50,476 bases of DNA, taken from contig JBFMDN010000040.1 in the NCBI GenBank assembly GCA_040753915.1, positions 1 to 50,476 on the forward strand, given 5' to 3'. The number at the start of each line of letters is the position of its first letter. Position 1 is the first letter of the stretch. Shown here one piece after another: positions 9,195-17,733 of the stretch. Under the pieces are notes generated by a model that did not search any database, had not been told where the DNA came from, and was given only the letters and a program-made list of their open reading frames with translations. The DNA is from JBFMDN01 sp040753915. GTDB lineage: Bacteria > Desulfobacterota > Desulfomonilia > Desulfomonilales > Desulfomonilaceae. The position numbers and the translations under genes are program-made.

Positions 9195-9506
9195 ATGAAC
9201 CGGACTCGCTGCCACAGATGCGGAAAACGGTTGGGCGATGGGGAACTGCGATACCAAGTGGCGGTCCATGTTCGATCCGACTTCGATGAAATCCTTCCGG
9301 ACGCGGACCCCATTGACGAAAGCTCTGTCGAGCGGCTTGTCAACGAGATTTCTTCCTATGGTGAAGAAGATCTCAATCGGCAAGTCTATGAGGACGATGT
9401 TTTTGTTATGTGCCCATCGTGCAAAGAAGCCTTCATGGAGAATATTTATTCACACCTTCACCCGCAAGCCACGCCCGAACATGGACGTGCCCATCTCATA
9501 CACTGA
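9195..9506 (+). CDS. Small zinc-ribbon protein of unknown function
   Basis: 103 residues with two CxxC pairs, CHRC at 6-9 and CPSC at about 74-77, which probably bind one zinc. Between them is an acidic segment (FDEILPDADPIDESSVERL) and the C terminus is polar, with no membrane segment. I do not recognise a named family; short proteins of this kind are common in deltaproteobacteria. The ATG overlaps the stop of a four-codon mini-reading frame (9184-9198) that lies closer to the GGGAGG ribosome site, so translation may depend on that frame. It is divergent from hemB. Confidence 0.7.
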   Translation: MNRTRCHRCGKRLGDGELRYQVAVHVRSDFDEILPDADPIDESSVERLVNEISSYGEEDLNRQVYEDDVFVMCPSCKEAFMENIYSHLHPQATPEHGRAHLIH

Positions 9507-9567
9507 CCCTTTCACGCGTCGTAGCCCCGGCCGAAATGCCGGCCGGTGACTACCCCAGCGCTTACAG

Positions 9568-10359
9568 ATGCCCGCTCTAAACATCATGTTGGACGAAAGC
9601 CGCACATACCTCTTCCTTTTTGCCCACCCCGATGATGACGCGTTCATATGTGGAACCATGAAGATGCTTCTGGACAGAGGGGCCTCCGTTCACGCCGCGT
9701 GGCTCACATCGGGAGACTTCTTCGGTCAGGGCACCCGGAGAGAAGCTGAGCTGGCCAAGGTCGCCTCCCACCTGAAGCTCGATTCTTCCCGAATCCATCT
9801 CCTTCGATTTCCTGACCTCGGTCTGGTTTCCACTTTGGAGCAGGCGGCGGGCGCAACGACAAACCTCGTGTCCAGCGTCCGACCGGACACCATATTTGTG
9901 AATGCGTTCGAGGGTGGGCACCCGGACCACGATTCTGTCAATTTTCTTGCGTACGAAGCGCGTTCTAGAACACGAATGTCGGCAGACTTGTTCGAATTCC
10001 CCCTGTACAACGGCACCGGTCCCGTGCACCATTGGCGCTGGCGCATCAATGGCTTTCCCCCAGATGCTCCCGATGTACTGTACAACGCTCTTGACGAGAT
10101 GGCTATTGACTGCAAGTACCGGATTATGAGGGTCTACTCCAGTCAATGGATGTACATGATTCCTGCTCGGTTGGCCTCGAGTCGGCGGCGGCTGCGGCAA
10201 AGGGGAGAGCCTTATAGAAGATGTCCTGACGACCGGGATCACACGACCCGCCCCTATCCCGGAACCCTCAATTATGAGCGATGGTTCAACTTTTTCATGA
10301 AAATCACCTTCGACGACTTCAAGGAAGCAGTGAGGCGAACACGGTCGACACGCATGTAG
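9568..10359 (+). CDS. PIG-L/LmbE family deacetylase
   Basis: 263 residues. The metal-binding signature AHPDDDAFICG lies near the N terminus and HPDHDSVNF in the middle; together with the aspartate of DD they bind the catalytic zinc in LmbE-type N-acetylglucosamine deacetylases. Known members act on GlcNAc-phosphatidylinositol, mycothiol or bacillithiol precursors, or glycolipids. There is no thiol-synthesis gene nearby, so the substrate is unknown. The gene follows the zinc-ribbon gene by about 60 bases and is convergent with the histidine kinase. Confidence 0.85.
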   Translation: MPALNIMLDESRTYLFLFAHPDDDAFICGTMKMLLDRGASVHAAWLTSGDFFGQGTRREAELAKVASHLKLDSSRIHLLRFPDLGLVSTLEQAAGATTNLVSSVRPDTIFVNAFEGGHPDHDSVNFLAYEARSRTRMSADLFEFPLYNGTGPVHHWRWRINGFPPDAPDVLYNALDEMAIDCKYRIMRVYSSQWMYMIPARLASSRRRLRQRGEPYRRCPDDRDHTTRPYPGTLNYERWFNFFMKITFDDFKEAVRRTRSTRM

Positions 10360-10511
10360 CCCGCGTGGATCTGCCCGAACCAGGATAGTGTCAGTCGCCG
10401 CATTGTGCTCGGGTGCAATGCCCTATACTGGAGCGCATTTACAACAGGTCCGAACCCAATTCGCAAACAAGGTCACACACGACTTCGCGAGACCCCGCGG
10501 GACGTGTCGTA

Positions 10512-12044
10512 TTACGGTTCACTGACCGACTTCTGGGTCTCAGGGACGTGATCGACCTTGTCGGGAGGTATTTCCACTATGAACTCCGTGCCCCCATTGC
10601 TCAAGCAGTCTTCGGTATCTCTGCAGCATCCACATTTGGTTATGTCTCCAGGGCACACGTCTCGTACCGAAGGGATGCAGGAACAGCGCTGACTCCGAAA
10701 GCGGATCTTGAACCCGAAGCGCTCCGAGAAGATCTTGATCTTCAGAAGATCCGTCCCCGTACCGCCCGCATTGAACTCGTAACGGCGGCCGGAGCTATAC
10801 ATGTCCGTTTCCTGAACGGGGCAGAACCCTTCGAAGATGTTTCGTTGCTCCGACTCGGGGATGCCCACGCCATGATCCCGGAAGGTTATCACGTACCCGG
10901 CGGGGGTTCTGCTCCCCATGATCTCTATTTTGCCGTGGTCAGGAGTGTTTTCGACCGCGTTTCTGATCAACCCCCCGATCACGGACATCATAATCTGGGG
11001 TTGCATTTTGATAATCCCCGGATCGGGGGGACCGAAACGAATGTCCAAGATCCGACCTTGAATCATCTGTCTTACGCGGAGCTCCGCAGCCTGGATTGCT
11101 GCCTCGATCGAGACACACTCTGATTCTTCTACCTTGCTCGGAAAGTGTTCTTCGATCCTTTCACGGAGCGCAGCCAGGGCTTGGGCAAGCTCCGGCTCTT
11201 CCTCCGTCCGAATTTCAATGAAATCGTTCAGGTGGTCAAGAAATCCCAAGATCACGCGGCGTTCCGGATACTCCTTGTCCTCAACGATATGCGCGACTTG
11301 TTTCTCGATCGTCTTGAGACGGCCTAGGTTCCGGGTCATTCGCTCGAACGGGAGATTGGAAACGTCCACATGTGCTCCAATGAGCTTCCGTTGGATGACC
11401 TTCAAAGTGGCTTCCATGATTGAGAGGGGCGTTTTGAGCTCGTGAGAAAGGTGATTGAGGAGCTTGTTCTTGACGAGGTTCAACCTTTCCAACTCCTTGT
11501 GGGAGCTGGCGAGACTTTCATAATAGGCAGCGTTCTCCAGCGCCAGCGCCACGTTTCCTGAAAGAGCGACCATCACTTCCATGTCCTCGGAAGTGAACGA
11601 GCCCCCAATCTTGTTGAGAGCGTAGAGCACGCCCAGTTTCTTTTCTCGGGTTCGGAGCGGCACGCAGACCATGTTCCTGGTCGTGAAACCTGATTTGCTT
11701 TCCACCTCCCGGTAGATCCGAGGATCGTCGGCAGCGTCGTGAACAAGAGCTGGTGCTCCTGTTTCGAACACCCAGCCGCACACCCCTCTGTCCTTCGGGA
11801 TGCGAATTTCCTCTTGCGCAGAGGATAGAAACCTTTCGCGATCCTGAACGATGCGCCAATAGAAGTCGTCCCTCTCCCTATGGTAGAGGAGAACCCCAGC
11901 CCCTTCGCATTCGAGCACAGTCTGAACTTCGCTCACGATAACGCCGAGAAGTTGATCGAGGTCCACCGTGGACGCCAGGGCTTTAGACGCATTGAAAAGG
12001 AGGACCAACTTGGCTGGATCCAGAAGAATGCGATCGTTAGCCAC
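10512..12044 (-). CDS. GAF-domain sensor histidine kinase with cysteine-rich tail
   Basis: 510 residues, cytosolic, no membrane segment. An N-terminal GAF domain (about 15-175) is followed by a dimerisation helix with the phosphoacceptor HELKTPLSIMEA (H201) and an ATPase domain with an N-box (RNAVENTPDHG), a G1 box (DHGVGIPESEQRNIFEGF) and a G2 region (AGGTGTDLL). Unusually, about residues 450-480 hold seven cysteines in the segment from RCSC to DTEDC, including a KCGCC cluster, before the final beta strand GGTEFIVEIP. They could bind metal or a cluster and sense redox state. The GTG start overlaps the dxs stop, so the kinase is made with the isoprenoid operon. No response regulator is encoded nearby. 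Confidence 0.88.
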   Translation of the reverse strand: MANDRILLDPAKLVLLFNASKALASTVDLDQLLGVIVSEVQTVLECEGAGVLLYHRERDDFYWRIVQDRERFLSSAQEEIRIPKDRGVCGWVFETGAPALVHDAADDPRIYREVESKSGFTTRNMVCVPLRTREKKLGVLYALNKIGGSFTSEDMEVMVALSGNVALALENAAYYESLASSHKELERLNLVKNKLLNHLSHELKTPLSIMEATLKVIQRKLIGAHVDVSNLPFERMTRNLGRLKTIEKQVAHIVEDKEYPERRVILGFLDHLNDFIEIRTEEEPELAQALAALRERIEEHFPSKVEESECVSIEAAIQAAELRVRQMIQGRILDIRFGPPDPGIIKMQPQIMMSVIGGLIRNAVENTPDHGKIEIMGSRTPAGYVITFRDHGVGIPESEQRNIFEGFCPVQETDMYSSGRRYEFNAGGTGTDLLKIKIFSERFGFKIRFRSQRCSCIPSVRDVCPGDITKCGCCRDTEDCLSNGGTEFIVEIPPDKVDHVPETQKSVSEP

Positions 12045-13995
12045 GTCCTCTCACCTGGAAAACAAGGCGAGGCCCGCTTTGCGAAACTTGCGTCGCCATG
12101 GATCGTGCAGTTCGCGCAATGCCTTCTGCAGTCAAGCCGAGTCCTTCGAGGAGCTCTTCGCGAGCGCCATGTTGGACAAATTGATCCGGGATACCCAGAC
12201 GCACGACTTTGACGTGTTGCAGTCCCTCGTCCGCGAGCAACTCGAGAATTGAGCTTCCAAAGCCTCCGGCTAGTACTCCCTCTTCTACGGTCAGCACCTT
12301 CCCTACTGCGGCAGCTTTTTCCAGAATAAGATCCCGGTCGAGAGGCTTGACGAAGCGCGGATCGAGCACAGCGGCTGAAATGCCGTCCAGGCTGAGCATT
12401 CTTGCCGCTTCGATGGCAGGACCCATCATGGACCCGAGGGCCACGATCAAGATGTCTTTCCCCTCTGCTCGCATTTTGCCCTTTCCCACCGGAATCGGAG
12501 TGGGATTCGATTTGACAATCGCCCCCACCCCTCGCGCCCGAGGGTAGCGTATCGCACAGGGCACACCCGCCTGCACAGCGGTCGCGACCATATCCGCGAG
12601 CTCGGATTCATCGGACGGGGCCATGATCACGAGATTGGGAATGCTTCTGGCAAACACAATATCAAAGACCCCATGATGCGTCGGGCCGTCTTCTCCCACT
12701 ACGCCCGCGCGATCCATGGCAAAGACTACGGGCAGATTCTGCATGCATACATCGTGAATGATGTGATCATAGCCACGCTGAAGAAACGTGGAGTATATCG
12801 CGACGACAGGTCGATACCCTTCACATGCCATGCCTGCAGCAAAGATCACCCCATGCTGTTCCGCGATTCCCACGTCGAAAAGACGACCAGGAAACAACTT
12901 GCCAAAATCCGCCAGCCCCGTCCCGTATTCCATTGCAGCGGTGACAGCCACGATTTTCGGATCCTTTTGGGCCAATTTCGCCAGGGTGTCACCGAATACA
13001 TCCGTATACGTGGGTGGCCCGTCGTTGGACAGAATTTCCCCCGTCTCGACATTGAACGGCCCCACGCCATGAAATTTGCTCGGGTTTTTTTCCGCCTCGC
13101 AATAGCCTTTCCCCTTGCACGTCACCGTATGGATCAGGACCGGTTCTCTGAACCGTTTGACGTTGCTGAACGTTTCTACGAGATGCTTGATTCGATGTCC
13201 GTCTATGGGCCCTACGTAATTGAAGCCAAGCTCCTCGAACAGTCTGCCTGGCGTTATGAATCCCTTTAATGCGTCTTCGAACTGGCTGGCCACAACGTAC
13301 ATGGATCGTCCCATGATGCCGGGAATGTTTTTCAGAATGCTCTTGACCTCATCCCGGAAACGGGTGACCACTTGGCCGGTCATGATGCGATTCAGGTACG
13401 CGGCCATAGCCCCCACGTTTGGCGAAATGGACATCTCGTTGTCATTAAGAATGATAATGAGATCCTTCTCAGCAGCTCCAGCCTGGTTGAGACCCTCGTA
13501 CGAGACACCGCAGGTAAGCGAGCCATCACCGACCACGGCAATGACCTTGTGGTCCTGACCGCTCATACACCTGGCATGCGTGAGTCCTGCGGCTACGCTG
13601 ATTGCATTTCCCGCGTGTCCCACATCGAAGAAATCGTAGGGGCTCTCCTCGCGCTTGGGGAATCCGGCAAGGCCGCCGAGACTCCGCAGGCTGGGGAACG
13701 CATCTCTTCGACCAGTGAGAATTTTATAGGCATACGCTTGATGCCCTACGTCGAACACTATGCGATCCCGCGGAGGAGAAAATACCTTTAGGATGGCGAG
13801 CGTCAGCTCAACCACGCCGAGACTTGATGCCAGGTGGCCTCCCCGATTCGAGACGGTACGGATGATGAGGTCCCGCACTTCTCGTGCCAAGAGATCCAAC
13901 GATTCGATCGAGAGATCTTTGAGGTCAGCCGGGGATTCTATCCGGGCGAGCAACGAATTGACCGGACCGCAATTCTTGTCAATCATACCACTCAT
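12037..13995 (-). CDS. dxs: 1-Deoxy-D-xylulose-5-phosphate synthase
   Basis: 652 residues, close to the usual 620-650. Joins pyruvate and glyceraldehyde-3-phosphate with thiamine diphosphate, the first step of the MEP pathway. Visible signatures are GHQAYAYKILTGR, the ThDP/Mg motif GDGSLTCGVSYEGLNQAG followed by NDNEMSISPNVG, the central YGTGLADF and EQHGVIFAAGMA, and DRAGVVGEDGPTHHG. It lies 12 bases downstream of ispA and overlaps the kinase by eight bases, giving a transcription unit from xseB through the kinase. This order is common in proteobacteria and supplies prenyl precursors for quinones and undecaprenyl phosphate. Confidence 0.97.
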   Translation of the reverse strand: MSGMIDKNCGPVNSLLARIESPADLKDLSIESLDLLAREVRDLIIRTVSNRGGHLASSLGVVELTLAILKVFSPPRDRIVFDVGHQAYAYKILTGRRDAFPSLRSLGGLAGFPKREESPYDFFDVGHAGNAISVAAGLTHARCMSGQDHKVIAVVGDGSLTCGVSYEGLNQAGAAEKDLIIILNDNEMSISPNVGAMAAYLNRIMTGQVVTRFRDEVKSILKNIPGIMGRSMYVVASQFEDALKGFITPGRLFEELGFNYVGPIDGHRIKHLVETFSNVKRFREPVLIHTVTCKGKGYCEAEKNPSKFHGVGPFNVETGEILSNDGPPTYTDVFGDTLAKLAQKDPKIVAVTAAMEYGTGLADFGKLFPGRLFDVGIAEQHGVIFAAGMACEGYRPVVAIYSTFLQRGYDHIIHDVCMQNLPVVFAMDRAGVVGEDGPTHHGVFDIVFARSIPNLVIMAPSDESELADMVATAVQAGVPCAIRYPRARGVGAIVKSNPTPIPVGKGKMRAEGKDILIVALGSMMGPAIEAARMLSLDGISAAVLDPRFVKPLDRDLILEKAAAVGKVLTVEEGVLAGGFGSSILELLADEGLQHVKVVRLGIPDQFVQHGAREELLEGLGLTAEGIARTARSMATQVSQSGPRLVFQVRGRG

Positions 13996-14007
13996 GAAAC
14001 TACCCTA

Positions 14008-14916
14008 TCAGCTTACTCGGTCTCCCACGTATTTCGCAATCTCTCCGAGCATCCGAGCTTGGTCGCCGAGAGGAGCAAGGGACTGAACTGCATCCTGGAT
14101 GAGCTCATGCATCATGTCCTTGGCACGAGCCCTTCCAAAGAGCCTCGGATAGGTAGCCTTTCCGCGCGACGAGTCCTTTTTGACGGCCTTACCCAGCTTC
14201 GCGGGATCGCCTTCCAGGTCCAGCAGATCGTCCTTGATTTGAAAGGCCCGCCCCAGACACTCGCCGTAGTGCAACAGAGACTGTATCTGATCCTCGTTGC
14301 CTCCGCCTAATCGTGCACCGCACGTGACCGAGGCCTTAATAAGGGCGGCAGTCTTAAAGCTCATGATTTGCCCGACAGTCTCGGGGTCGACCCGCTTCGC
14401 CTCACTCGAGATGTCAAGCACCTGACCGGCGATGAGACGCTCGGAGCCGGAGGCCAGTGCCAGCTCGTACACCACTGCCAGCACATGTTCGGGCCGGAAC
14501 ATCCTCACGGTTCGGGGCGACGTCAACAGCCGGAACGCGAACGTGAGCAGAGCGTCCCCAGCGAGAATTGCTATTGCTTCTCCGAACACTTTGTGCGCAG
14601 TGGGCTTTCCCCTGCGTAAATCGTCGTCGTCCATTGCAGGCAGGTCGTCGTGCACGAGCGAATACGTATGGACGCATTCGATAGCCACTGCCAGCGGTAA
14701 GACGCTGCTGCCGTCTCCGCCCACTGTCTCGGCCGCAGCAATGGCTAGAATCGGCCTCAGGCGCTTGCCTCCAGCGAAAACCGGGTACCTCATTGCTCGG
14801 TGCAAAATGGTGGGCTCATTATGCTCTGCCGGCAGAAGGTCGTCAAGTGCTGCGTCCACCAGGCGGCGTCTGTCAGACAGATATTCCTCGACTCTCGGAG
14901 ACTCGGCCACCGTCAC
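14008..14916 (-). CDS. ispA: Polyprenyl (farnesyl/geranylgeranyl) diphosphate synthase
   Basis: 302 residues of the short-chain trans-prenyltransferase family. The first aspartate-rich motif DDLPAMDDDDLRRGKPT and the second KDDLLDLEGD bind magnesium and the allylic diphosphate. GGKRLRPIL near the N terminus and QVLDISSEAK fit IspA-type enzymes. Chain length (C15 or C20) cannot be read reliably by eye. Its GTG start overlaps the xseB stop (GTGA), and dxs follows within 12 bases. It uses IPP and DMAPP made by the MEP pathway that dxs starts. Confidence 0.93.
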   Translation of the reverse strand: MTVAESPRVEEYLSDRRRLVDAALDDLLPAEHNEPTILHRAMRYPVFAGGKRLRPILAIAAAETVGGDGSSVLPLAVAIECVHTYSLVHDDLPAMDDDDLRRGKPTAHKVFGEAIAILAGDALLTFAFRLLTSPRTVRMFRPEHVLAVVYELALASGSERLIAGQVLDISSEAKRVDPETVGQIMSFKTAALIKASVTCGARLGGGNEDQIQSLLHYGECLGRAFQIKDDLLDLEGDPAKLGKAVKKDSSRGKATYPRLFGRARAKDMMHELIQDAVQSLAPLGDQARMLGEIAKYVGDRVS

Positions 14917-15155
14917 TCCTCTGCTCGCTGGAATGGAACTCGTTCCATGGTGGCCATCAATTCCTCTACCCGACTTTCGGCCCGACTGAGAATGTCGAAC
15001 AGTCGTCGAGACAAGCCTACCCCCTCCTCGAACAGTTTCAAGCTTTCTTCCAGATTCAAGCCGCCCTGCTCGATTTTCTCCACAACCGTGCGCAACCGTT
15101 CCAGGTTGAGGTCAAACTCCTCGGGTCCTTCTTCTCTCTCTTTCGCTTTCTTCAT
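14913..15155 (-). CDS. xseB: Exodeoxyribonuclease VII small subunit
   Basis: About 80 residues, the usual size. The family core is present: FDLNLERLRTVVEKIEQGG, then LNLEESLKLFEEGVGLSRR, and a helical tail. It forms a complex with XseA to degrade single-stranded DNA; xseA is not in this window. I chose the ATG at 15155 because GGAAAGG stands six bases upstream; an ATG at 15182 would add nine residues without a good ribosome site. It overlaps ispA by four bases and begins the xseB-ispA-dxs-kinase unit. Confidence 0.92.
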   Translation of the reverse strand: MKKAKEREEGPEEFDLNLERLRTVVEKIEQGGLNLEESLKLFEEGVGLSRRLFDILSRAESRVEELMATMERVPFQRAEE

Positions 15156-15226
15156 CCGGCACCTTTCCGGGATGAATCCCATTGTGTGACACGGACACCC
15201 CGTCGAGACTCGGCCTTTCCTGGTGC

Positions 15227-15763
15227 CTACTGGGTGTCCGATGTGATGAGCTCGCTCAGTTCTCTTTTAGCTGCCGCCGAGCCCGGATCGATATTCACTG
15301 CCTTCACAAAGCACGATCTTGCTTGGCTGGAACGCCTGAAGAATCGTTTGTGGATGATCCCCTCAAGGTAGTAGCCTTCAGCCATTTTCTGGGGTAGGAT
15401 ACCCGCCTGCCGCTCCCTGATTTTGTTTGCTTCCTGGATCTCGTCCAGAGCAGTCTTGACATAGTGTGCCGGAAAATTCTGGTGAAGCCGTCCCTTTATC
15501 TTCGATTCAGCCATCGCGTGCAGGACATCCGCGTACAATGCTGTCTGAGTCTCACCCCTCTCCTGCAGCAATAGCCGAGCTTCGTCGAACAGGTCCAGCG
15601 CTTCCACGTAATGAGTCTTCTCCGCCAGGTTTTGCCCCATTTCCAGCAACTTCTTCGGGTTCACGGGCCCAGAAATTTCTGCGCCGGCCAGCCCGACTAT
15701 GCAGAGTGCGGTCGCGATCGTCAAGATCGCCAGCGTGCATATCCGGATGCTTGTTCGTCCCAT
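15227..15763 (-). CDS. Exported TPR-like protein
   Basis: 178 residues with a signal peptide (about 1-28, ending LCIVGLAGAEIS). The mature part is helical with TPR-like pairs, for example KTHYVEALDLFDEARLLL and a last repeat SSQARSCFVKAVNIDPGSAAAKRELSEL. It is probably periplasmic and binds a protein partner, but I recognise no specific family. A sigma70-like promoter lies 36 bases upstream. It is followed by the xseB operon 72 bases away and preceded by the VWA-OmpA gene in the same direction. Confidence 0.7.
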   Translation of the reverse strand: MGRTSIRICTLAILTIATALCIVGLAGAEISGPVNPKKLLEMGQNLAEKTHYVEALDLFDEARLLLQERGETQTALYADVLHAMAESKIKGRLHQNFPAHYVKTALDEIQEANKIRERQAGILPQKMAEGYYLEGIIHKRFFRRSSQARSCFVKAVNIDPGSAAAKRELSELITSDTQ

Positions 15764-15798
15764 GACGATCGAATTCCCTTGTGGTTCATCTGTCTATA

Positions 15799-15826
15799 AG
15801 AATACAGCAAACGGGAAATTGGTCAA
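15799..15826 (-). promoter_or_regulatory. Sigma70-like promoter of the exported TPR gene
   Basis: On the minus strand, TTGACC (15826-15821) and TATTCT (15804-15799) are separated by 16 bases, 36 bases upstream of the ATG at 15763. Five of six bases match consensus in the -35 and four to five in the -10. Confidence 0.5.
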
Positions 15827-15939
15827 TTGGTAGGCATGTCTAGAACGACCGGAGCCTGCGTTCGAGGGCCGGTTTGCGTTGTACATAATGAGCGGAGCGG
15901 GTTTCGAGACGGAGATAGGGAAGCGTCGTGGGATACCCC

Positions 15940-17004
15940 TCATTGAGTAAACTCGAACTCCACCCTCCGTCCCATTCTTTCAGGCATCCCTGCCCCGACC
16001 ATGGACTGGGTGCTCCCATGGGCCAGAATGCTGATGCGAGACGCCGGGATCCCGTATTTGGTTACAAGCTCTCGAGCCACCGCTTCAGCCCGCTTTTGAG
16101 ACAGAGTCATGTTAAAGGCGGGGTTTCCCGGTCCGTCGGCGAAGCCATGCAGAACTAGCCTGGAGCCGGGGCTTTGGCGCAAAACCATAGCTGCGGCTTC
16201 CAGAGCTGCCCTGTTACTCTGATCTGCCGCGCGATCGCTCGACCGCACGGAGACACCCTTCATGTCAAATGTCACGGGGCCCACACGTTGCTGGCTCGCC
16301 TGAGGAGCTTGTCTCTCGGGAGATGGACCGCAAGGAGTTACGAGGTACTTCTTCATCCAGGCATGCCAAGGGGCGGGATTGTTGACGTCGTTGCAATTCA
16401 GGTACTCCCCTCGACACTTCTGCGCAATTCCCCGGAGATGATAATTGCCGTCCTGCGCTCTCCCGATCTGGAAGGTGTGAACTTCGAGGTCAGGGTTGTT
16501 ACGGCAAATCTGGTCCGCTATCTTCACCGGATCGCTTTGACACGACTCTACGCCTCCGCCGACTAACACGATGATGCTCTTACCGGAGGCCCCGGCCAGG
16601 TCACCAGCAGCCGCGCGGAGCCCGGCTGACAACGAGCTCACCCCATAAGACACGCTCCTGGGGAATGCATTGATAAATCTCTGAGGATCCCACGGCCCGA
16701 TAGCGAGCACACTCTCCGTATTGTCACATCCCAGGCCGACCTTGAGGCCATAGTGCCGCAGGCCCACGTTAAAGAAGCCATCAGCAGTCAGAGGTACAGC
16801 TCTCTCAAAGAAGCGCATCTGCTCGAGAAGGCGCTGGTAATGGTCTTTCTCCTTCATGAAGCCGGAAGCGTCAAAGAGAACAAGTATATTCTGAACTCTC
16901 CTACAATCGTCGGCCCGTGCGATGAGAGCTACAGGAACCAGCGCTAGCAGGATCAAGCCGATTCTTAAGTTTATGCGGAGCCAGTCACTGAAGTTCCGCT
17001 CCAT
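15940..17004 (-). CDS. Outer-membrane/periplasmic protein with VWA and OmpA domains
   Basis: About 354 residues from ATG 17004, which has GGGAGGA five bases upstream; a GTG at 17025 in frame is less likely. A signal peptide (INLRIGLILLALVPVALIARA) precedes a von Willebrand factor A domain (ILVLFDASGFMKE; the MIDAS-like DxSxx is DASGF) at about 40-190. The C-terminal OmpA domain (about 240-354) has the peptidoglycan-binding pattern LVLHGFADGPGNPAFNMTLSQKRAEAVAREL and ends GRRVEFEFTQ. Cysteines in the linker may form disulphides. It probably tethers to peptidoglycan while the VWA domain binds a partner or metal. The VWA MIDAS is incomplete, as DxGxS would be usual. A consensus-like promoter lies upstream. 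Confidence 0.85.
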   Translation of the reverse strand: MERNFSDWLRINLRIGLILLALVPVALIARADDCRRVQNILVLFDASGFMKEKDHYQRLLEQMRFFERAVPLTADGFFNVGLRHYGLKVGLGCDNTESVLAIGPWDPQRFINAFPRSVSYGVSSLSAGLRAAAGDLAGASGKSIIVLVGGGVESCQSDPVKIADQICRNNPDLEVHTFQIGRAQDGNYHLRGIAQKCRGEYLNCNDVNNPAPWHAWMKKYLVTPCGPSPERQAPQASQQRVGPVTFDMKGVSVRSSDRAADQSNRAALEAAAMVLRQSPGSRLVLHGFADGPGNPAFNMTLSQKRAEAVARELVTKYGIPASRISILAHGSTQSMVGAGMPERMGRRVEFEFTQ

Positions 17005-17061
17005 GACGGTCCTCCCTTCAGACACCCCTCGCGGGATTCCGCGGGGCTACCGATTTCGGTG

Positions 17062-17090
17062 GAATTAGCAGAGGATGGGAAGATTGTCAA
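17062..17090 (-). promoter_or_regulatory. Sigma70-like promoter of the VWA-OmpA gene
   Basis: TTGACA (17090-17085, minus strand) and TAATTC (17067-17062) are separated by 17 bases. The -35 is perfect. It stands about 58 bases upstream of the ATG at 17004. Confidence 0.6.
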
Positions 17091-17240
17091 GAATTATAAT
17101 AGAATACATCCGCTCATCCGCGTCCGACAGCCGTTCTGGAGCACCTTTCACCTCACGCGTGCTCGATTCGAGCGCACCCCGCTCGCGAATGTCGCGGTCG
17201 GTATCCTTGACATGGATCGTCGTGGCCGTATTCTGGGCCA

Positions 17241-17702
17241 ATGAGCTCACAGGCCCCTCACTCACGCAGCGAGCACGTGTGGATTCTCGCAGTTGCATTA
17301 ACGGCCCTGGCAGGCGCGTTCGTCCTCCAGCCAACTGGGACTGGGAAGCTTTATGTGCCCCTGCCCTTCTTGAACGAGAAAATAGTGCTTCCGGACACCT
17401 GTCTTAGCAGAACGATTTTCGGCCTGACGTGTCCTGGGTGCGGGCTGACGAGAAGCTTCGTTCATGCAGCCCGCGGAGAGTTCCGACAGTCTTGGCAGTG
17501 CAACCCTCTGGGGCCGGCCCTCTTTGCGGTCTGCTTGCTCCAGATCCCCTACCGCATCATCGAATACACGGGTTTGAGCGAGGGTTGGCGAATCTGGTCC
17601 CGCGGAAAAGAGTATCTGGGAGCAGTCATCTGGGTGCTCGTGGCAGGCCTGATCGGAAGCTGGGTAATCAGAATGCTTTTCTCGGACTTCGCTCCGTGGT
17701 AG
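17241..17702 (+). CDS. DUF2752 membrane protein
   Basis: 153 residues with three hydrophobic segments (about 13-32, 83-100 and 124-146). The diagnostic CPGCGLTRSFVHAARGEF motif at about 63-80 identifies the DUF2752 family of small inner-membrane proteins, whose function is not established. Cysteines C53, C63 and C66 are the family pattern. It precedes the alpha/beta hydrolase by about 30 bases in the same direction, so the two may be co-transcribed. The ATG has only a weak ribosome site. Confidence 0.85.
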   Translation: MSSQAPHSRSEHVWILAVALTALAGAFVLQPTGTGKLYVPLPFLNEKIVLPDTCLSRTIFGLTCPGCGLTRSFVHAARGEFRQSWQCNPLGPALFAVCLLQIPYRIIEYTGLSEGWRIWSRGKEYLGAVIWVLVAGLIGSWVIRMLFSDFAPW

Positions 17703-17733
17703 TCCATAGCACCGACGTTTTCGGAGAAGATCG

